NCBI RefSeq assembly: GCF_000829675.1
Contig: NZ_BBRX01000042.1
Coordinates: forward strand, 1-34,688
Source: Acinetobacter rudis
Lineage (GTDB): Bacteria; Pseudomonadota; Gammaproteobacteria; Pseudomonadales; Moraxellaceae
Direction: 5' to 3'
DNA length: 34,688 nucleotides
The position numbers and the translations under genes were made by a program. The notes beneath the pieces were generated by a model. That model had not been told where the DNA came from. It searched no databases and saw only the letters and a program-made list of their open reading frames with translations. Below are positions 25,230-34,499 of this stretch, piece after piece (position 1 is the stretch's first letter; every line of letters begins with the position of its first letter).

Positions 25230-26267
25230 TTATTTATAGTGTTCAACCATTTTCTCTAAAGAGATTGGGCGAATCTTGTCAGCATGACCTGCAGAACCAA
25301 ATGCAGTATAACGATCTACACAGATTTGTTTCATTGCTTGAACAGACGCAGCAAAATACTTACGTGGGTCAAATTCACTTGGGTTTTCAGCCATATAACG
25401 GCGGATAGAACCTGTAGATGCTAGACGCAAATCAGTATCAATATTGATTTTACGCACACCATGTTTAATTGCTTCAACCAATTGCTCAACAGGTACACCA
25501 TAAGTTTCTTTGATGTCACCGCCATGTTCATTGATTACAGCTAACCAATCTTGTGGCACAGAGCTTGAACCATGCATAACCAAATGAGTATTTGGTAAAG
25601 CAGCATGAATTTCCTTAATACGGTCAATCGCTAAAATATCGCCTGTAGGTGGACGAGTAAATTTATAAGCACCGTGTGAAGTACCCACCGCAATCGCAAG
25701 CGCATCAACTTGAGTATCTGCAACGAATTGGCGAGCTTCTTCAACTGAAGTAAGCAATTGAGAATGATCTAAAACGCCTTCTGCGCCTACACCATCTTCT
25801 TCGCCTGCTAGACCAGTTTCTAAGCTACCTAAACAACCGATCTCACCTTCTACTGAAACACCACATGCATGCGCCATCGCTACGGTACGACGAGTTACAT
25901 CGACATTGTATTCATAAGAAGTTGGGGTTTTACCATCAGCACCTAAAGAACCGTCCATCATGACAGAACTAAAGCCCAATTGAATTGAACGTTGGCAAAC
26001 GTCAGGACTTGTACCGTGGTCTTGGTGCATAACCACAGGAATATGTGGCCACTCTTCTACAGCAGCTAAAATAAGATGACGTAGAAACGGTGAACCTGCA
26101 TATTTACGCGCGCCTGCAGAGGCTTGGACAATCACAGGTGAATTTGTTTCATCTGCGGCCAACATAATTGCGCGCATTTGTTCTAAGTTGTTAACGTTGA
26201 ATGCTGGTACGCCGTAATTATTTTCGCCGGCGTGATCCAAGAGCTGGCGCAATGAAATAAGAGCCAT
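25230..26267 (-). CDS. fba: Fructose-1,6-bisphosphate aldolase, class II
   Basis: A zinc-dependent aldolase of glycolysis and gluconeogenesis. In Acinetobacter, which generally lacks a complete classical glycolytic route for glucose, it acts chiefly in gluconeogenesis. The 345 residues carry [23 protein letters not shown] (catalytic Asp83, zinc ligand His84), [33 protein letters not shown] and [11 protein letters not shown]. The length and [10 protein letters not shown] insertion fit the class IIB (Calvin-cycle/CbbA-like) type rather than E. coli FbaA. GGGAGG lies directly upstream of the ATG. pgk lies further upstream on the same strand, separated by a lipoprotein gene. Confidence 0.96.
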   Translation of the reverse strand: MALISLRQLLDHAGENNYGVPAFNVNNLEQMRAIMLAADETNSPVIVQASAGARKYAGSPFLRHLILAAVEEWPHIPVVMHQDHGTSPDVCQRSIQLGFSSVMMDGSLGADGKTPTSYEYNVDVTRRTVAMAHACGVSVEGEIGCLGSLETGLAGEEDGVGAEGVLDHSQLLTSVEEARQFVADTQVDALAIAVGTSHGAYKFTRPPTGDILAIDRIKEIHAALPNTHLVMHGSSSVPQDWLAVINEHGGDIKETYGVPVEQLVEAIKHGVRKINIDTDLRLASTGSIRRYMAENPSEFDPRKYFAASVQAMKQICVDRYTAFGSAGHADKIRPISLEKMVEHYK

Positions 26268-26407
26268 AATATCCTCCCAGGTAATGCCCCATATTCTACA
26301 TGGGGAAAGCTAGCAATTCAGCAACAATTCGAGTTATTTTAAAAAAAGTCACCGCTTTTGCGGGAACTTTTCACTCATCTGTACAACTTATTGTTATTCA
26401 ATATAGA

Positions 26408-26668
26408 TTATTGAGCTTCTGAAGCAGGTGTTGCTGCATCAGCAGGCTTAGAAGAGACTTCCACGGGTATATCAGTATTCTTTTCGTCAGCAATTGGTTT
26501 ATCAATAGAATCAATTGCAGCTTGTTGTTCAGGGGTAACTTTCTCAGACTCAGTAGGAGTCACCACAGCTGAGGCAGCTTGATCTTCAGCAGCTTTTTCT
26601 TTTTTAGAGCATGCAGTTAATGCTAAAGGTGCAAGAATAAGCGCAGCAACAATGACTTTAAATTTCAT
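26408..26668 (-). CDS. Small lipoprotein, hypothetical
   Basis: The product has 86 residues. A lipoprotein signal peptide MKFKVIVAALILAPLALTAC ends at the lipobox cysteine (residue 20). The mature part is short, polar and low-complexity (acidic, Ala/Pro/Ser/Thr-rich; PVEVSSKPADAATPASEAQ), likely disordered in the periplasm. The frame opens at a GTG (26680), but ATG 26668 with GGAAAG six bases upstream is the better start. It lies between pgk and fba, behind the pgk terminator, so it probably has its own promoter. No function can be named. Confidence 0.8.
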   Translation of the reverse strand: MKFKVIVAALILAPLALTACSKKEKAAEDQAASAVVTPTESEKVTPEQQAAIDSIDKPIADEKNTDIPVEVSSKPADAATPASEAQ

Positions 26669-26741
26669 CAGACTTTCCACAATTGGTGATTTATTTCATG
26701 GTCAATATATTGCAGAGTTGTGACAATTTTATGACGAAAAA

Positions 26742-26769
26742 AAATAGGCCAATCAAAATTAGCCTATTT
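26742..26769 (-). terminator. Intrinsic terminator of pgk
   Basis: On the minus strand the stem AAATAGGC with GCCTATTT runs into a T tract of eight. It lies about 50 bases after the pgk stop. Confidence 0.8.
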
Positions 26770-26820
26770 ATAGTATTTATTCAGTTGTTAAAAAACAAAG
26801 CAACCTTATAAAATTCAAAC

Positions 26821-28008
26821 TTATACACGCGCCAATAGAGCAGCAACTGCAGGTAGAGTTTTTCCTTCAACAAATTCAAGGAATGCACCACCACCTGTAG
26901 AGATATAACCAATTTTGGCTGCTACATCATATTTATCAATAGCAGCTAAAGTATCACCACCACCTGCGATTGAGAATGCAGCTGATTGTGCAACAGCGAG
27001 AGACAATGTTTTAGTCCCTTCACCAAACTGATCTACTTCGAATACACCCACTGGGCCATTCCACAAAATAGTTTTAGAGTCTGCAATAATCTGTGCAAAT
27101 GCTGCAGCAGTAGCTGGGCCAACATCTAAAATCATGTCATTTTCAGCAACATCAGCAACGTTTTTCACCACGGCTTTGGCTTGAGCTAATGAACCTAAGA
27201 AATCACTAAAGTCGATTTCTGCTGCATCTGCAACAACTACGTCTGTAGGTAATGGTACCGACACTTTAGCTGCAATAGCTTTCGCAGTATCAACCAAATC
27301 AGCTTCATATAACGATTTACCTACGTTATAACCTGCTGCTGCCAAGAAAGTATTTGCGATACCACCACCTACGATCAACTGATCACAGATTGTAGAAAGT
27401 GAGTTGAGTACATCAAGTTTAGTTGAAACTTTTGAACCTGCAACAATCGCCACCATTGGTTTTTGTGGTGTTTGCAATGCACGACCCAGCGCATCAAGTT
27501 CTGCTGCCAATAATGGGCCTGCTGCCGCAACTTGAGCAAAACGTGCCACACCTTCAGTTGAAGCCTCTGCACGATGTGCAGTACCAAAAGCGTCCATTAC
27601 AAATACATCGCAAAGTGCTGCATATTGCTGTGCTAGTTCTGGGTTATTTTTTTTCTCGCCGTGGTTAAAACGCACATTTTCGAGTAATACCACTTGTCCA
27701 GCAGCAACTTCAACGCCATTTAAATAATCAGTATGTAGTTGTACTTCCTGACCCAATGCTTCGGTCAAATATGCAGCAACAGGAGCCAATGATTGTTCAG
27801 CTTTAGGCTCGCCTTCTACAGGACGACCAAGATGTGAACAAACCATAACTGCTGCACCTTGTGCTAACGCAGCTTTAATTGTTGGAAGAGCCGCACGTAA
27901 ACGTGCATCACTGCTAATTACACCGTTTTTTACCGGTACATTTAAATCTTCACGAATCAATACGCGCTTCGCTGTTAGATCAAGCTCGGTCATACGTTGG
28001 AAATTCAT
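26821..28008 (-). CDS. pgk: Phosphoglycerate kinase
   Basis: Interconverts 1,3-bisphosphoglycerate plus ADP with 3-phosphoglycerate plus ATP. The 395 residues show [23 protein letters not shown] and [20 protein letters not shown]. They also show [16 protein letters not shown], the hinge [37 protein letters not shown] and the nucleotide loop [11 protein letters not shown]. All are in order for the bacterial monomeric enzyme. It is divergent from the DUF2237 gene. Class II fba lies downstream on the same strand, a linkage common in proteobacteria. Confidence 0.97.
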   Translation of the reverse strand: MNFQRMTELDLTAKRVLIREDLNVPVKNGVISSDARLRAALPTIKAALAQGAAVMVCSHLGRPVEGEPKAEQSLAPVAAYLTEALGQEVQLHTDYLNGVEVAAGQVVLLENVRFNHGEKKNNPELAQQYAALCDVFVMDAFGTAHRAEASTEGVARFAQVAAAGPLLAAELDALGRALQTPQKPMVAIVAGSKVSTKLDVLNSLSTICDQLIVGGGIANTFLAAAGYNVGKSLYEADLVDTAKAIAAKVSVPLPTDVVVADAAEIDFSDFLGSLAQAKAVVKNVADVAENDMILDVGPATAAAFAQIIADSKTILWNGPVGVFEVDQFGEGTKTLSLAVAQSAAFSIAGGGDTLAAIDKYDVAAKIGYISTGGGAFLEFVEGKTLPAVAALLARV

Positions 28009-28150
28009 GTCGTGCTCACTTTTTATATTGCAAAAAATCGCACTGATTCTAAATGATTTGAAAAATAAAGGTGAGTTAATTTATCGAAATGATGTAGAAA
28101 TTTTTTGTTTTGATTATTATAAAGCAAGATCTGCATTTTAAAGTGAATTT

Positions 28151-28537
28151 ATGTCGATACATCCTGACCCAAAAATCAACCGATTGAATGTATTAGGCAA
28201 ACCTATGGCCAGTTGTTGCTTTGATCCCATTACAGGTTATTTTCGTAATGGTTTCTGTCACACAGCAGTAACTGATCTTGGACAACACACGGTTTGTGCG
28301 CAAATGAGCGCTGAGTTTTTAAATTTCTCACAAAAAATTGGCAATGACTTAATTACACCAGTACCCGAAGTCGGCTTTCCAGGGTTACAACCTGGAGACT
28401 ATTGGTGTATCTGTGTTGCACGCTGGGTTGAAGCCTATCAATCTGGTGTTGCACCACGCCTAAAACTTGATGCTTGCCATCAATCCGTACTCTCTTATGT
28501 GCCTTTTGATGTCCTCATGGAATATGTAGCTGAATGA
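28151..28537 (+). CDS. DUF2237 family protein
   Basis: The 128-residue protein matches DUF2237 along its length: LNVLGKPMASCCFDPITGYF, NGFCHTAVTDLGQHTVCAQM, FSQKIGNDLITPVPEVGFPG, LQPGDYWCICVARWVEAYQS and LSYVPFDVLMEYVAE. Several conserved cysteines (residues about 22, 23, 37, 46, 76, 78) suggest a metal or redox role, but the function is unknown. The stop overlaps the next start by four bases (ATGA), so it is translationally coupled to the Maf gene. Confidence 0.9.
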   Translation: MSIHPDPKINRLNVLGKPMASCCFDPITGYFRNGFCHTAVTDLGQHTVCAQMSAEFLNFSQKIGNDLITPVPEVGFPGLQPGDYWCICVARWVEAYQSGVAPRLKLDACHQSVLSYVPFDVLMEYVAE

Positions 28538-29127
28538 TGTTCTCAGAAATAATCCTCGCGTCCTCAAGTGTTACACGTCGTGAACTGATGAATCGCTTAG
28601 GGCTAAACTACCGCTGTATATCGCCAGATATCGATGAATCACCTTGTGGTGAAACTCAAGCCGAAGATCTAGCTATGCGTTTAGCCATAAGTAAAGCCCA
28701 GCATGTCGCAAGGCAATTTCCTCAAGCTTTAGTCATTGGTTCAGATCAAGTTGCTTATCATGTTGATCGTCCTGATCAGTTTATTGGTAAGCCAATGTCT
28801 GAAGCTCGGGCAATTGAGCAATTACAAGCACATTCAGGTCAATGTCTACGATTTGCCACAGCACTCAGTGTGCAAATTGAACAACATCAGTTTAAACATC
28901 AGTGGATTGAACACTTTCAAATCCAATTTAGACATTTAGAACGTGATGAAATTGAACGTTATGTTGCAAAAGAACAACCCCTACACTGTGCGGGCAGTTT
29001 TAAATGTGAAGGACTAGGTATTAGTCTATTTGAATCAATGCAGGGCCATGACCAAACAAGTCTCATGGGTCTGCCTTTAATCGCACTATGTAAAACATTA
29101 AGGCAGCTCGGTGTACAACTGCCTTAA
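28534..29127 (+). CDS. Maf-family nucleotide pyrophosphatase, YceF type
   Basis: Maf proteins hydrolyse non-canonical or modified nucleoside triphosphates; E. coli YceF prefers 7-methyl-GTP. The 197-residue protein aligns with YceF: ILASSSVTRRELMNRLGL, the catalytic-site GSDQVAYH, ITGKP-like FIGKPMSEA, FRHLERDEIERYVAKEQPLH, CAGSFKCEGLGISLFE and LMGLPLIALC. The start ATG at 28534 overlaps the DUF2237 stop. The second codon is also ATG. Confidence 0.9.
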   Translation: MMFSEIILASSSVTRRELMNRLGLNYRCISPDIDESPCGETQAEDLAMRLAISKAQHVARQFPQALVIGSDQVAYHVDRPDQFIGKPMSEARAIEQLQAHSGQCLRFATALSVQIEQHQFKHQWIEHFQIQFRHLERDEIERYVAKEQPLHCAGSFKCEGLGISLFESMQGHDQTSLMGLPLIALCKTLRQLGVQLP

Positions 29128-29200
29128 TGTGCACTATTTCATTTTTATAATTGCTCCACTCAGAAAGCAATTTTTAACCTTTTAAATACTTAGGCTATCT

Positions 29201-30367
29201 ATGTCTCACACACTCGATTTTTTAGGCGGTATCAGCGCTGAACAGTTTTTAGCTGAATACTGGCAAAAAAAACCATTATTAATTCGTGCGGCTATGCCAG
29301 AAATCGATGGACTCTTGCATCCTGATGATATTCAAGCTCTAGCCCTCGAAGAACATGTCACTGCCCGCTTAATCAAACAAAAAGATAAAGATCCAAATCA
29401 GTGGAGTGTAAAATCTTCACCATTAAGCAAGTCCGATTTTCAGAAAATGCCACAGAAATGGACGCTACTGGTTCAAGCTGTAGATCAATATTCACTTGAT
29501 CTCTCTGCACTTTGGAAAAAGTTCCCCTTTATTCCTCAATGGCGCCGTGATGATGTCATGGTGTCTTATGCGCCTAAAGGAGGTTCTGTTGGACAGCATT
29601 TTGATTTTTATGATGTATTCTTAGTACAAGCCTATGGTCAACGTCGCTGGCAACTTGGGCAAATGTGTGATGAAAACACTGAGTTTGTACCCAAACAGCC
29701 TTTAAAACTATTGCCAGAAATGCAGGTTACTTTTGATGAAGTCTTAAACCCAGGTGACATGCTTTATGTTCCACCAGGTTTGGCACATCACGGGGTTGCT
29801 GAAAATGAATGCTTGACCTGTTCATTTGGTTTCCGAATGCCTGATGTAGCAAGTATGATGGATCGTTTAAGTGACCATTATGCTGATACAGCCAGTCTAA
29901 AAACCCCACTACAAGATGTATTACGTCTGCAAAGTAATCCTGTGGGTAAAATTACTGCAACTGAGCTTGAATATTTAAAAAACATATTGATCCAACAGAT
30001 TCAACAGACAGATTGCTTAGATGCTGTAATCGCCACTTTAATGTCTGAAGCCAAATATCCAGACAATATTCCTGAACCTGATGAGTTAGCAGCTGATGAT
30101 TTACTCGAAGTCATCGATGTGGGTTATCAACTGATGTTAGAACCAGCTTCGCGTTTGTTATATATCGAGTCACAAGGCCAAACTCAATTTTTCGCCAATG
30201 GTGAAGCTTTAAATGTCAGTGAAGAACTGACTGATTTACTGATCCAAATTGCAGATGGTGAAATACTACTTTTGGATACACGCTTCCAAGCTGAAGAAAT
30301 TCGCGAAGATCTTGCTCAGCTTTTAAATGATGCAATTTTAATGTTATACACGGCTGAAGAAGAGTAA
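29201..30367 (+). CDS. roxA: Ribosomal protein uL16 arginine 3-hydroxylase (RoxA/YcfD)
   Basis: A JmjC-type iron(II)/2-oxoglutarate oxygenase that in E. coli hydroxylates an arginine of ribosomal protein L16. The 388-residue protein has the cupin iron triad: His133 and Asp135 in GGSVGQHFDFYDVFLVQ, and His196 in DMLYVPPGLAHHGVA. FLAEYWQKKPLLIRAA near the N-terminus and GQRRWQLG are typical. The C-terminal winged-helix dimerisation part (about 250-388) is present. A putative hairpin terminator follows. Confidence 0.9.
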   Translation: MSHTLDFLGGISAEQFLAEYWQKKPLLIRAAMPEIDGLLHPDDIQALALEEHVTARLIKQKDKDPNQWSVKSSPLSKSDFQKMPQKWTLLVQAVDQYSLDLSALWKKFPFIPQWRRDDVMVSYAPKGGSVGQHFDFYDVFLVQAYGQRRWQLGQMCDENTEFVPKQPLKLLPEMQVTFDEVLNPGDMLYVPPGLAHHGVAENECLTCSFGFRMPDVASMMDRLSDHYADTASLKTPLQDVLRLQSNPVGKITATELEYLKNILIQQIQQTDCLDAVIATLMSEAKYPDNIPEPDELAADDLLEVIDVGYQLMLEPASRLLYIESQGQTQFFANGEALNVSEELTDLLIQIADGEILLLDTRFQAEEIREDLAQLLNDAILMLYTAEEE

Positions 30368-30390
30368 AAAATCTTCATCACATGAAGCCT

Positions 30391-30422
30391 GATCATCCCT
30401 TTTAAGGCTAAAGGGGATGATC
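30391..30422 (+). terminator. Hairpin after roxA
   Basis: A 9-bp stem, GATCATCCC with GGGATGATC, has a 14-base loop and lies 23 bases after the stop. There is no clean T tract, so termination may be weak. Confidence 0.5.
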
Positions 30423-30536
30423 CAAAAGATTAAAAAAACGCACACCGCAGCAGTTTAAAAAACAGACAGAAACAATAGATATTTGTAGTATTTACACCAC
30501 TTTACTTGTACTTTGTTAGATAACTTGGCACTTTAT

Positions 30537-30557
30537 TATCCAAATAATTATTGGATA
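30537..30557 (+). promoter_or_regulatory. Palindrome over the ribosome binding site of the glutamate-synthase-like gene
   Basis: TATCCAA (30537-30543) and TTGGATA (30551-30557) form perfect 7-base arms around an A/T centre, ten bases before the start codon. GGATAG in the right arm is the best ribosome binding site available. A -35-like TTGGCA lies at 30525-30530. The palindrome could be a repressor operator near the transcription start or, if transcribed, a hairpin hiding the ribosome binding site. Confidence 0.45.
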
Positions 30558-30567
30558 GTTCAATAAC

Positions 30568-32238
30568 ATGGCCAGTCCTGCTCAATCAGTCAGATACAAG
30601 CTATTAAATACTTTTTTTTCACGCCACTCCGTTTGGTTTCTTTGTATCTTTATTTTGTGTTATCTCACTTGGGTTATCGTTTTCAATGATAGCCACTATA
30701 TCTATTACTTTTTTTCAGACTACGTCATTAATACCACTTGGATCATTAGTGCGCTTCTTACTGCACTGGGTTTATACGACTTGATGCAAACTCGACATGC
30801 AATCTTACGGAATTACCCAATCATGGGACACTTCCGTTTTATCTTTGAAAGTTTTCGTCCTGAAATTCGTCAATATTTCATTGAATCAGACGAGGATGCT
30901 TTACCGTTTTCACGTATGCAGCGTAGCCTCGTCTACCAACGAGCTAAAAACGAAAATGCTGACAAACCCTTTGGATCAATCATTGATGTTTATCAGAAGG
31001 ATTATCGCTTTCTCACCCATTCCTTAAGCCCTTGTCAACCAGCTGATCCACTGAATTTCCGTATTCATATCGGCAGTAATCAATGTACGCAGCCCTATGA
31101 TGCATCAATCATGAATATCTCAGCGATGAGCTTTGGTAGTCTCAGTGCAAATGCCATTCGCTCACTCAATCAGGGGGCGAAAAAGGGTGGTTTTTATCAT
31201 GATACTGGTGAAGGTAGTTTAAGCCCTTACCATCTTGAAGCAGGCGGTGACATTGTTTGGCAAATCGCCAGTGGTTACTTTGGCTGTCGTACCGCAGACG
31301 GACAGTTTGACCCAATACGTTTTGAGCAACAGGCACAATTACCTCAAATTAAAATGATTGAGATCAAACTCTCACAAGGTGCAAAACCTGGTCATGGCGG
31401 TATTTTGCCGCAACATAAAATCACAGAAGAGATCGCTAAAATCCGTGGCATCTCGCGTGATAAAGACTGTGTTTCTCCTGCCAAACATTCTGCCTTTAAT
31501 ACCCCGCTTGAACTTATGCAATTTATTCAGCAATTGCGTGAATTGTCTAAAGGTAAACCTGTCGGTTTAAAACTCTGTATTGGTCAACCTTGGCAGTTTA
31601 TGAGCATTGTAAAAGCAATGCTGGAAACAAAAATTGTACCTGATTTTATCGTCGTTGATGGTTCAGAAGGTGGTACTGGTGCAGCGCCAGAAGAACTGAT
31701 TAATCATATGGGCACGCCACTACGTGAAGGTTTATTATTTGTTCATAACACCTTAATTGGCGCAGGATTACGTGAACAAATTAAACTTGGTGCCAGTGGT
31801 AAAATCATTAGTGCTTTTGATATTGCAAGTATCATGGCGATTGGTGCAGATTGGGTCAATTCAGCACGCGGCTTTATGTTTGCTGTGGGCTGTATCCAAG
31901 CCCAAAGCTGTCATACCAACCAATGCCCCGTTGGTATCGCAACCCAAGACAAAGAGCGCCAAAAAGCAATCCATGTTCCCACCAAGGCAGACCGTGTTTT
32001 TAACTTCCATAAAAATACACTTAAAGCACTTGCTGAAATGCTGGCCTCTTCTGGACTTACTCACCCTTCACAAATTCGTCCACATCATTTGGCTCAACGT
32101 ATCAATGACCGTGAAATAAAAAACTATGCACAGTTACATTTTTGGTTAAAGGACAAAGAGCTATTAAATATAGAACGAGATGATGACGATAATTTCTATT
32201 ATCGTATGTGGAAACTTGCTGACGCTCAACAGTTTTAA
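30568..32238 (+). CDS. FMN-binding glutamate synthase family protein, membrane-anchored
   Basis: The 556-residue protein starts with two membrane helices (about 23-41 and 52-70). A soluble domain equal to the central/FMN part of glutamate synthase large subunit follows: ISAMSFGSLSANAIRSLNQG, HDTGEGSLSPYHL, KLSQGAKPGHGGILP, FIVVDGSEGGTGAAP and GASGKIISAFDIASIMAIGA. GCIQAQSCHTNQCPVGIATQ contains the three cysteines of a 3Fe-4S cluster. The amidotransferase (glutaminase) domain of true GltB is absent, so it is not a complete glutamate synthase. Related stand-alone proteins are widespread and poorly characterised. Electron donor and substrate are unknown. Confidence 0.88.
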   Translation: MASPAQSVRYKLLNTFFSRHSVWFLCIFILCYLTWVIVFNDSHYIYYFFSDYVINTTWIISALLTALGLYDLMQTRHAILRNYPIMGHFRFIFESFRPEIRQYFIESDEDALPFSRMQRSLVYQRAKNENADKPFGSIIDVYQKDYRFLTHSLSPCQPADPLNFRIHIGSNQCTQPYDASIMNISAMSFGSLSANAIRSLNQGAKKGGFYHDTGEGSLSPYHLEAGGDIVWQIASGYFGCRTADGQFDPIRFEQQAQLPQIKMIEIKLSQGAKPGHGGILPQHKITEEIAKIRGISRDKDCVSPAKHSAFNTPLELMQFIQQLRELSKGKPVGLKLCIGQPWQFMSIVKAMLETKIVPDFIVVDGSEGGTGAAPEELINHMGTPLREGLLFVHNTLIGAGLREQIKLGASGKIISAFDIASIMAIGADWVNSARGFMFAVGCIQAQSCHTNQCPVGIATQDKERQKAIHVPTKADRVFNFHKNTLKALAEMLASSGLTHPSQIRPHHLAQRINDREIKNYAQLHFWLKDKELLNIERDDDDNFYYRMWKLADAQQF

Positions 32239-32247
32239 AATACGACT

Positions 32248-32269
32248 AGGCCCATCTTATGATGGGCCT
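32248..32269. terminator. Hairpin between convergent genes
   Basis: A 9-bp perfect stem, AGGCCCATC with GATGGGCCT, has a TTAT loop and lies ten bases after the glutamate-synthase-like stop and before the convergent hydrolase stop at 32314. The T tract is poor. Confidence 0.65.
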
Positions 32270-32313
32270 TAATGATTCAGTCAAACGTATAATCAAATTT
32301 TAATCATTCAAAA

Positions 32314-33342
32314 CTAGTAATACTCGCCTGTAGAATTGGCATGTAAAAATGCGGGAATTAATCCTGTTAATGCCGCACGAATATCAGCACGCTCATTGAT
32401 CAACTGATGTGAGCCTTCTTCTAGCATCAAGAGTGTTTGCAATCTAAATTTGTTTCTTACAAATTCAATGTTATAACGCCAATCTACGGTCTGATCCTGT
32501 GCGCCTTGTGCTAACCAAACAGGTATACGACAGGCCGGGCGCTGTTCCATTTCTTGCATCCATTTCGACATTGCTAAAATCCAGTCCATGCCCATCATAC
32601 GGGGTTGTAGTGGATCTTTTAATCGTACAAAGCGCAAAAATTCAGGATTATGATTGTTACGTCTAAAATGTCTTGGTACTTCACGTTTAATACGGCGAAT
32701 AATTCCTAAGCCTATGGAGTTATGCCACCAAGCCGATTTCGCTGGACGAATTAAAGGAGATAATAAGAGGACCCGATCAACAATCGGATTTTCACGACGC
32801 GCGGCGTAGGCCAACAAATGATGCATCCAAATTGCAGCACCTGTACTTTGACCAATGCCTAGCCAAGGCTTAGGCAGTTGATCTGCATTACGCACATATT
32901 GGTAAACTGCCTGTAAAACCTGTTGATAGTGGTCAAAGTTTTCAATATTTGCAGGTGAGCCATCACTTAGCCCATGGCCAGGTAAATCATAAGTTAAGAC
33001 ACTAAAACCCTGTTCAAGTAATTCTTGAATAATCGGTTGATAAATACCGCTATGTTCAAGATAACCATGTAACAAGAAAACCGTACCTTTAATCAAACCT
33101 GTGGGTGGTTTAAACACTTGAACATGCAACTTGAACAAAGGCATTTTGATATAGCCCTGCCAATGATCTGCTTTAAGTTGGTCAAAGCCATATAAACGCG
33201 TATAGGCTTTGAGCTCACGACTGGTCACATAGGGACGGTTTAAGTTCAATGGCTCAAGAAACTCTGGTGTGTCGTCTCGATTGGGCACAGGCAGATCTAA
33301 TTGCTTGAGTATATTTGGATTTAAAAAAGGAATCTCAGACAT
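32314..33342 (-). CDS. Alpha/beta hydrolase (serine aminopeptidase S33 / monoacylglycerol-lipase-like)
   Basis: The 342-residue protein has the fold's oxyanion region FLLHGYLEHSGIY, the LTYDLPGHGLSDG strand, the nucleophile elbow GIGQSTGA (G-x-S-x-G form GQSTG), GAQDQTVDW for the acid and EEGSHQL for the catalytic histidine. This is the monoacylglycerol lipase / lysophospholipase-like pattern. The frame extends to a TTG at 33360, but ATG 33342 with AGAGG upstream is preferred. It overlaps the stop of the DUF218 gene by one base (TAATG), so translation is coupled. No signal peptide is seen. The substrate is unknown; a lipid or acylglycerol is likely. Confidence 0.85.
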   Translation of the reverse strand: MSEIPFLNPNILKQLDLPVPNRDDTPEFLEPLNLNRPYVTSRELKAYTRLYGFDQLKADHWQGYIKMPLFKLHVQVFKPPTGLIKGTVFLLHGYLEHSGIYQPIIQELLEQGFSVLTYDLPGHGLSDGSPANIENFDHYQQVLQAVYQYVRNADQLPKPWLGIGQSTGAAIWMHHLLAYAARRENPIVDRVLLLSPLIRPAKSAWWHNSIGLGIIRRIKREVPRHFRRNNHNPEFLRFVRLKDPLQPRMMGMDWILAMSKWMQEMEQRPACRIPVWLAQGAQDQTVDWRYNIEFVRNKFRLQTLLMLEEGSHQLINERADIRAALTGLIPAFLHANSTGEYY

Positions 33343-34499
33343 TAAGGAACCTCTCGACAACCGCTTGAACCAAACAACATATCACGCAATGAAGCCAGTA
33401 ACTCATAATTGGCTCGACGGCTGTGATCGTAGTTTTGTTGACTCGGTTGCCATGCGGTTAATGGGGTCGGCATTGGTGCTTCTACGGCAATGGTTTCTAT
33501 ACCATTCAATGCAAATAAACGCCGTGTACGTGGCATATGATAACGATCAGTCACTAATAATACCTTAGGCGCACCGCCTTGTTTTTGCAACAGTAACGAA
33601 CTAAATCTAGTATTTTCACAGGTATTCATACTTTTATTTTCTAACAATTTAGCATCAATTCCTCGTTGAGATAACCATGCTTGCATATAAGGTGCTTCTA
33701 CACCACTCAGCACGATCGGTAGATTTGTACTTTTTTCAATTTGCAAAGTTTTTTCTAAACGCAGCCGAGTATATTCATTGATAATAATATCTTTTCGGTT
33801 TTTATCTAGAGTCAATCCACCACCTAAAACCACGATTGCATATGGAGGTTCTTGGCTTGATACAGGATCTTTTTTATCCTCAGTTGAGGTTTTGGGATTA
33901 TTTCGGTTATTTACATAGGCAATATCTTTATAAATTTCTTCGTCTACTACAGCCTCAGTTTTCAACTCAACAGGATGTGTTTTTAAAAATTTTATATATT
34001 TTTGCATCAACTCACTATTTTCTTTTGACTGCCCCACCAATAAGTCTTCGATATGACCACTGGTAATACTCGGCTCACTTTGTGCTTGTTGTTCCTTTGG
34101 ATCAATCAAGAAAGGGACCTTAGGCATTTCAGGCTTTTTAATCTTCTTCTGTTCAATCTCATGTTTAATTTCTTGTTGCAAGATCTGATAGCGTGCATGC
34201 AATTCAACTAAGTCTTGCGAATTCTGAGTTCGGATTGCATCCTCCATGACTTTTAAATAAGCCTGTCGTGCAATCCATAGGGCAGAACCAGGTTCTAATT
34301 CATCATTTTCAGATAAAGTTCCCATTTGCTGACTTTCAGCTGCAACTTGATTGACCTCTACAGGTACTACACTATTTAAAATACGCATAATCATATTTGA
34401 ATAATATGGCGTGTAAAAGAAAATAATTAAAGCGCCAAAAAACACGAAAAATATAGCAAGGTAGCGTATCAATCGCAGCATCCAATTGGCTTTCATCAT
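33342..34499 (-). CDS. DUF218 / YdcF-ElyC-SanA-like membrane-anchored protein
   Basis: The 385-residue protein has one N-terminal membrane helix (about 10-30) and a long, charged helical spacer (about 60-215, coiled-coil-like [20 protein letters not shown]). The DUF218 domain follows: [43 protein letters not shown] and [17 protein letters not shown]. ElyC and SanA, relatives in E. coli, affect envelope integrity and peptidoglycan synthesis. Its position directly after murB (four-base overlap) and before a hydrolase fits an envelope role. The spacer is longer than in E. coli SanA or YdcF. Confidence 0.85.
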   Translation of the reverse strand: MMKANWMLRLIRYLAIFFVFFGALIIFFYTPYYSNMIMRILNSVVPVEVNQVAAESQQMGTLSENDELEPGSALWIARQAYLKVMEDAIRTQNSQDLVELHARYQILQQEIKHEIEQKKIKKPEMPKVPFLIDPKEQQAQSEPSITSGHIEDLLVGQSKENSELMQKYIKFLKTHPVELKTEAVVDEEIYKDIAYVNNRNNPKTSTEDKKDPVSSQEPPYAIVVLGGGLTLDKNRKDIIINEYTRLRLEKTLQIEKSTNLPIVLSGVEAPYMQAWLSQRGIDAKLLENKSMNTCENTRFSSLLLQKQGGAPKVLLVTDRYHMPRTRRLFALNGIETIAVEAPMPTPLTAWQPSQQNYDHSRRANYELLASLRDMLFGSSGCREVP

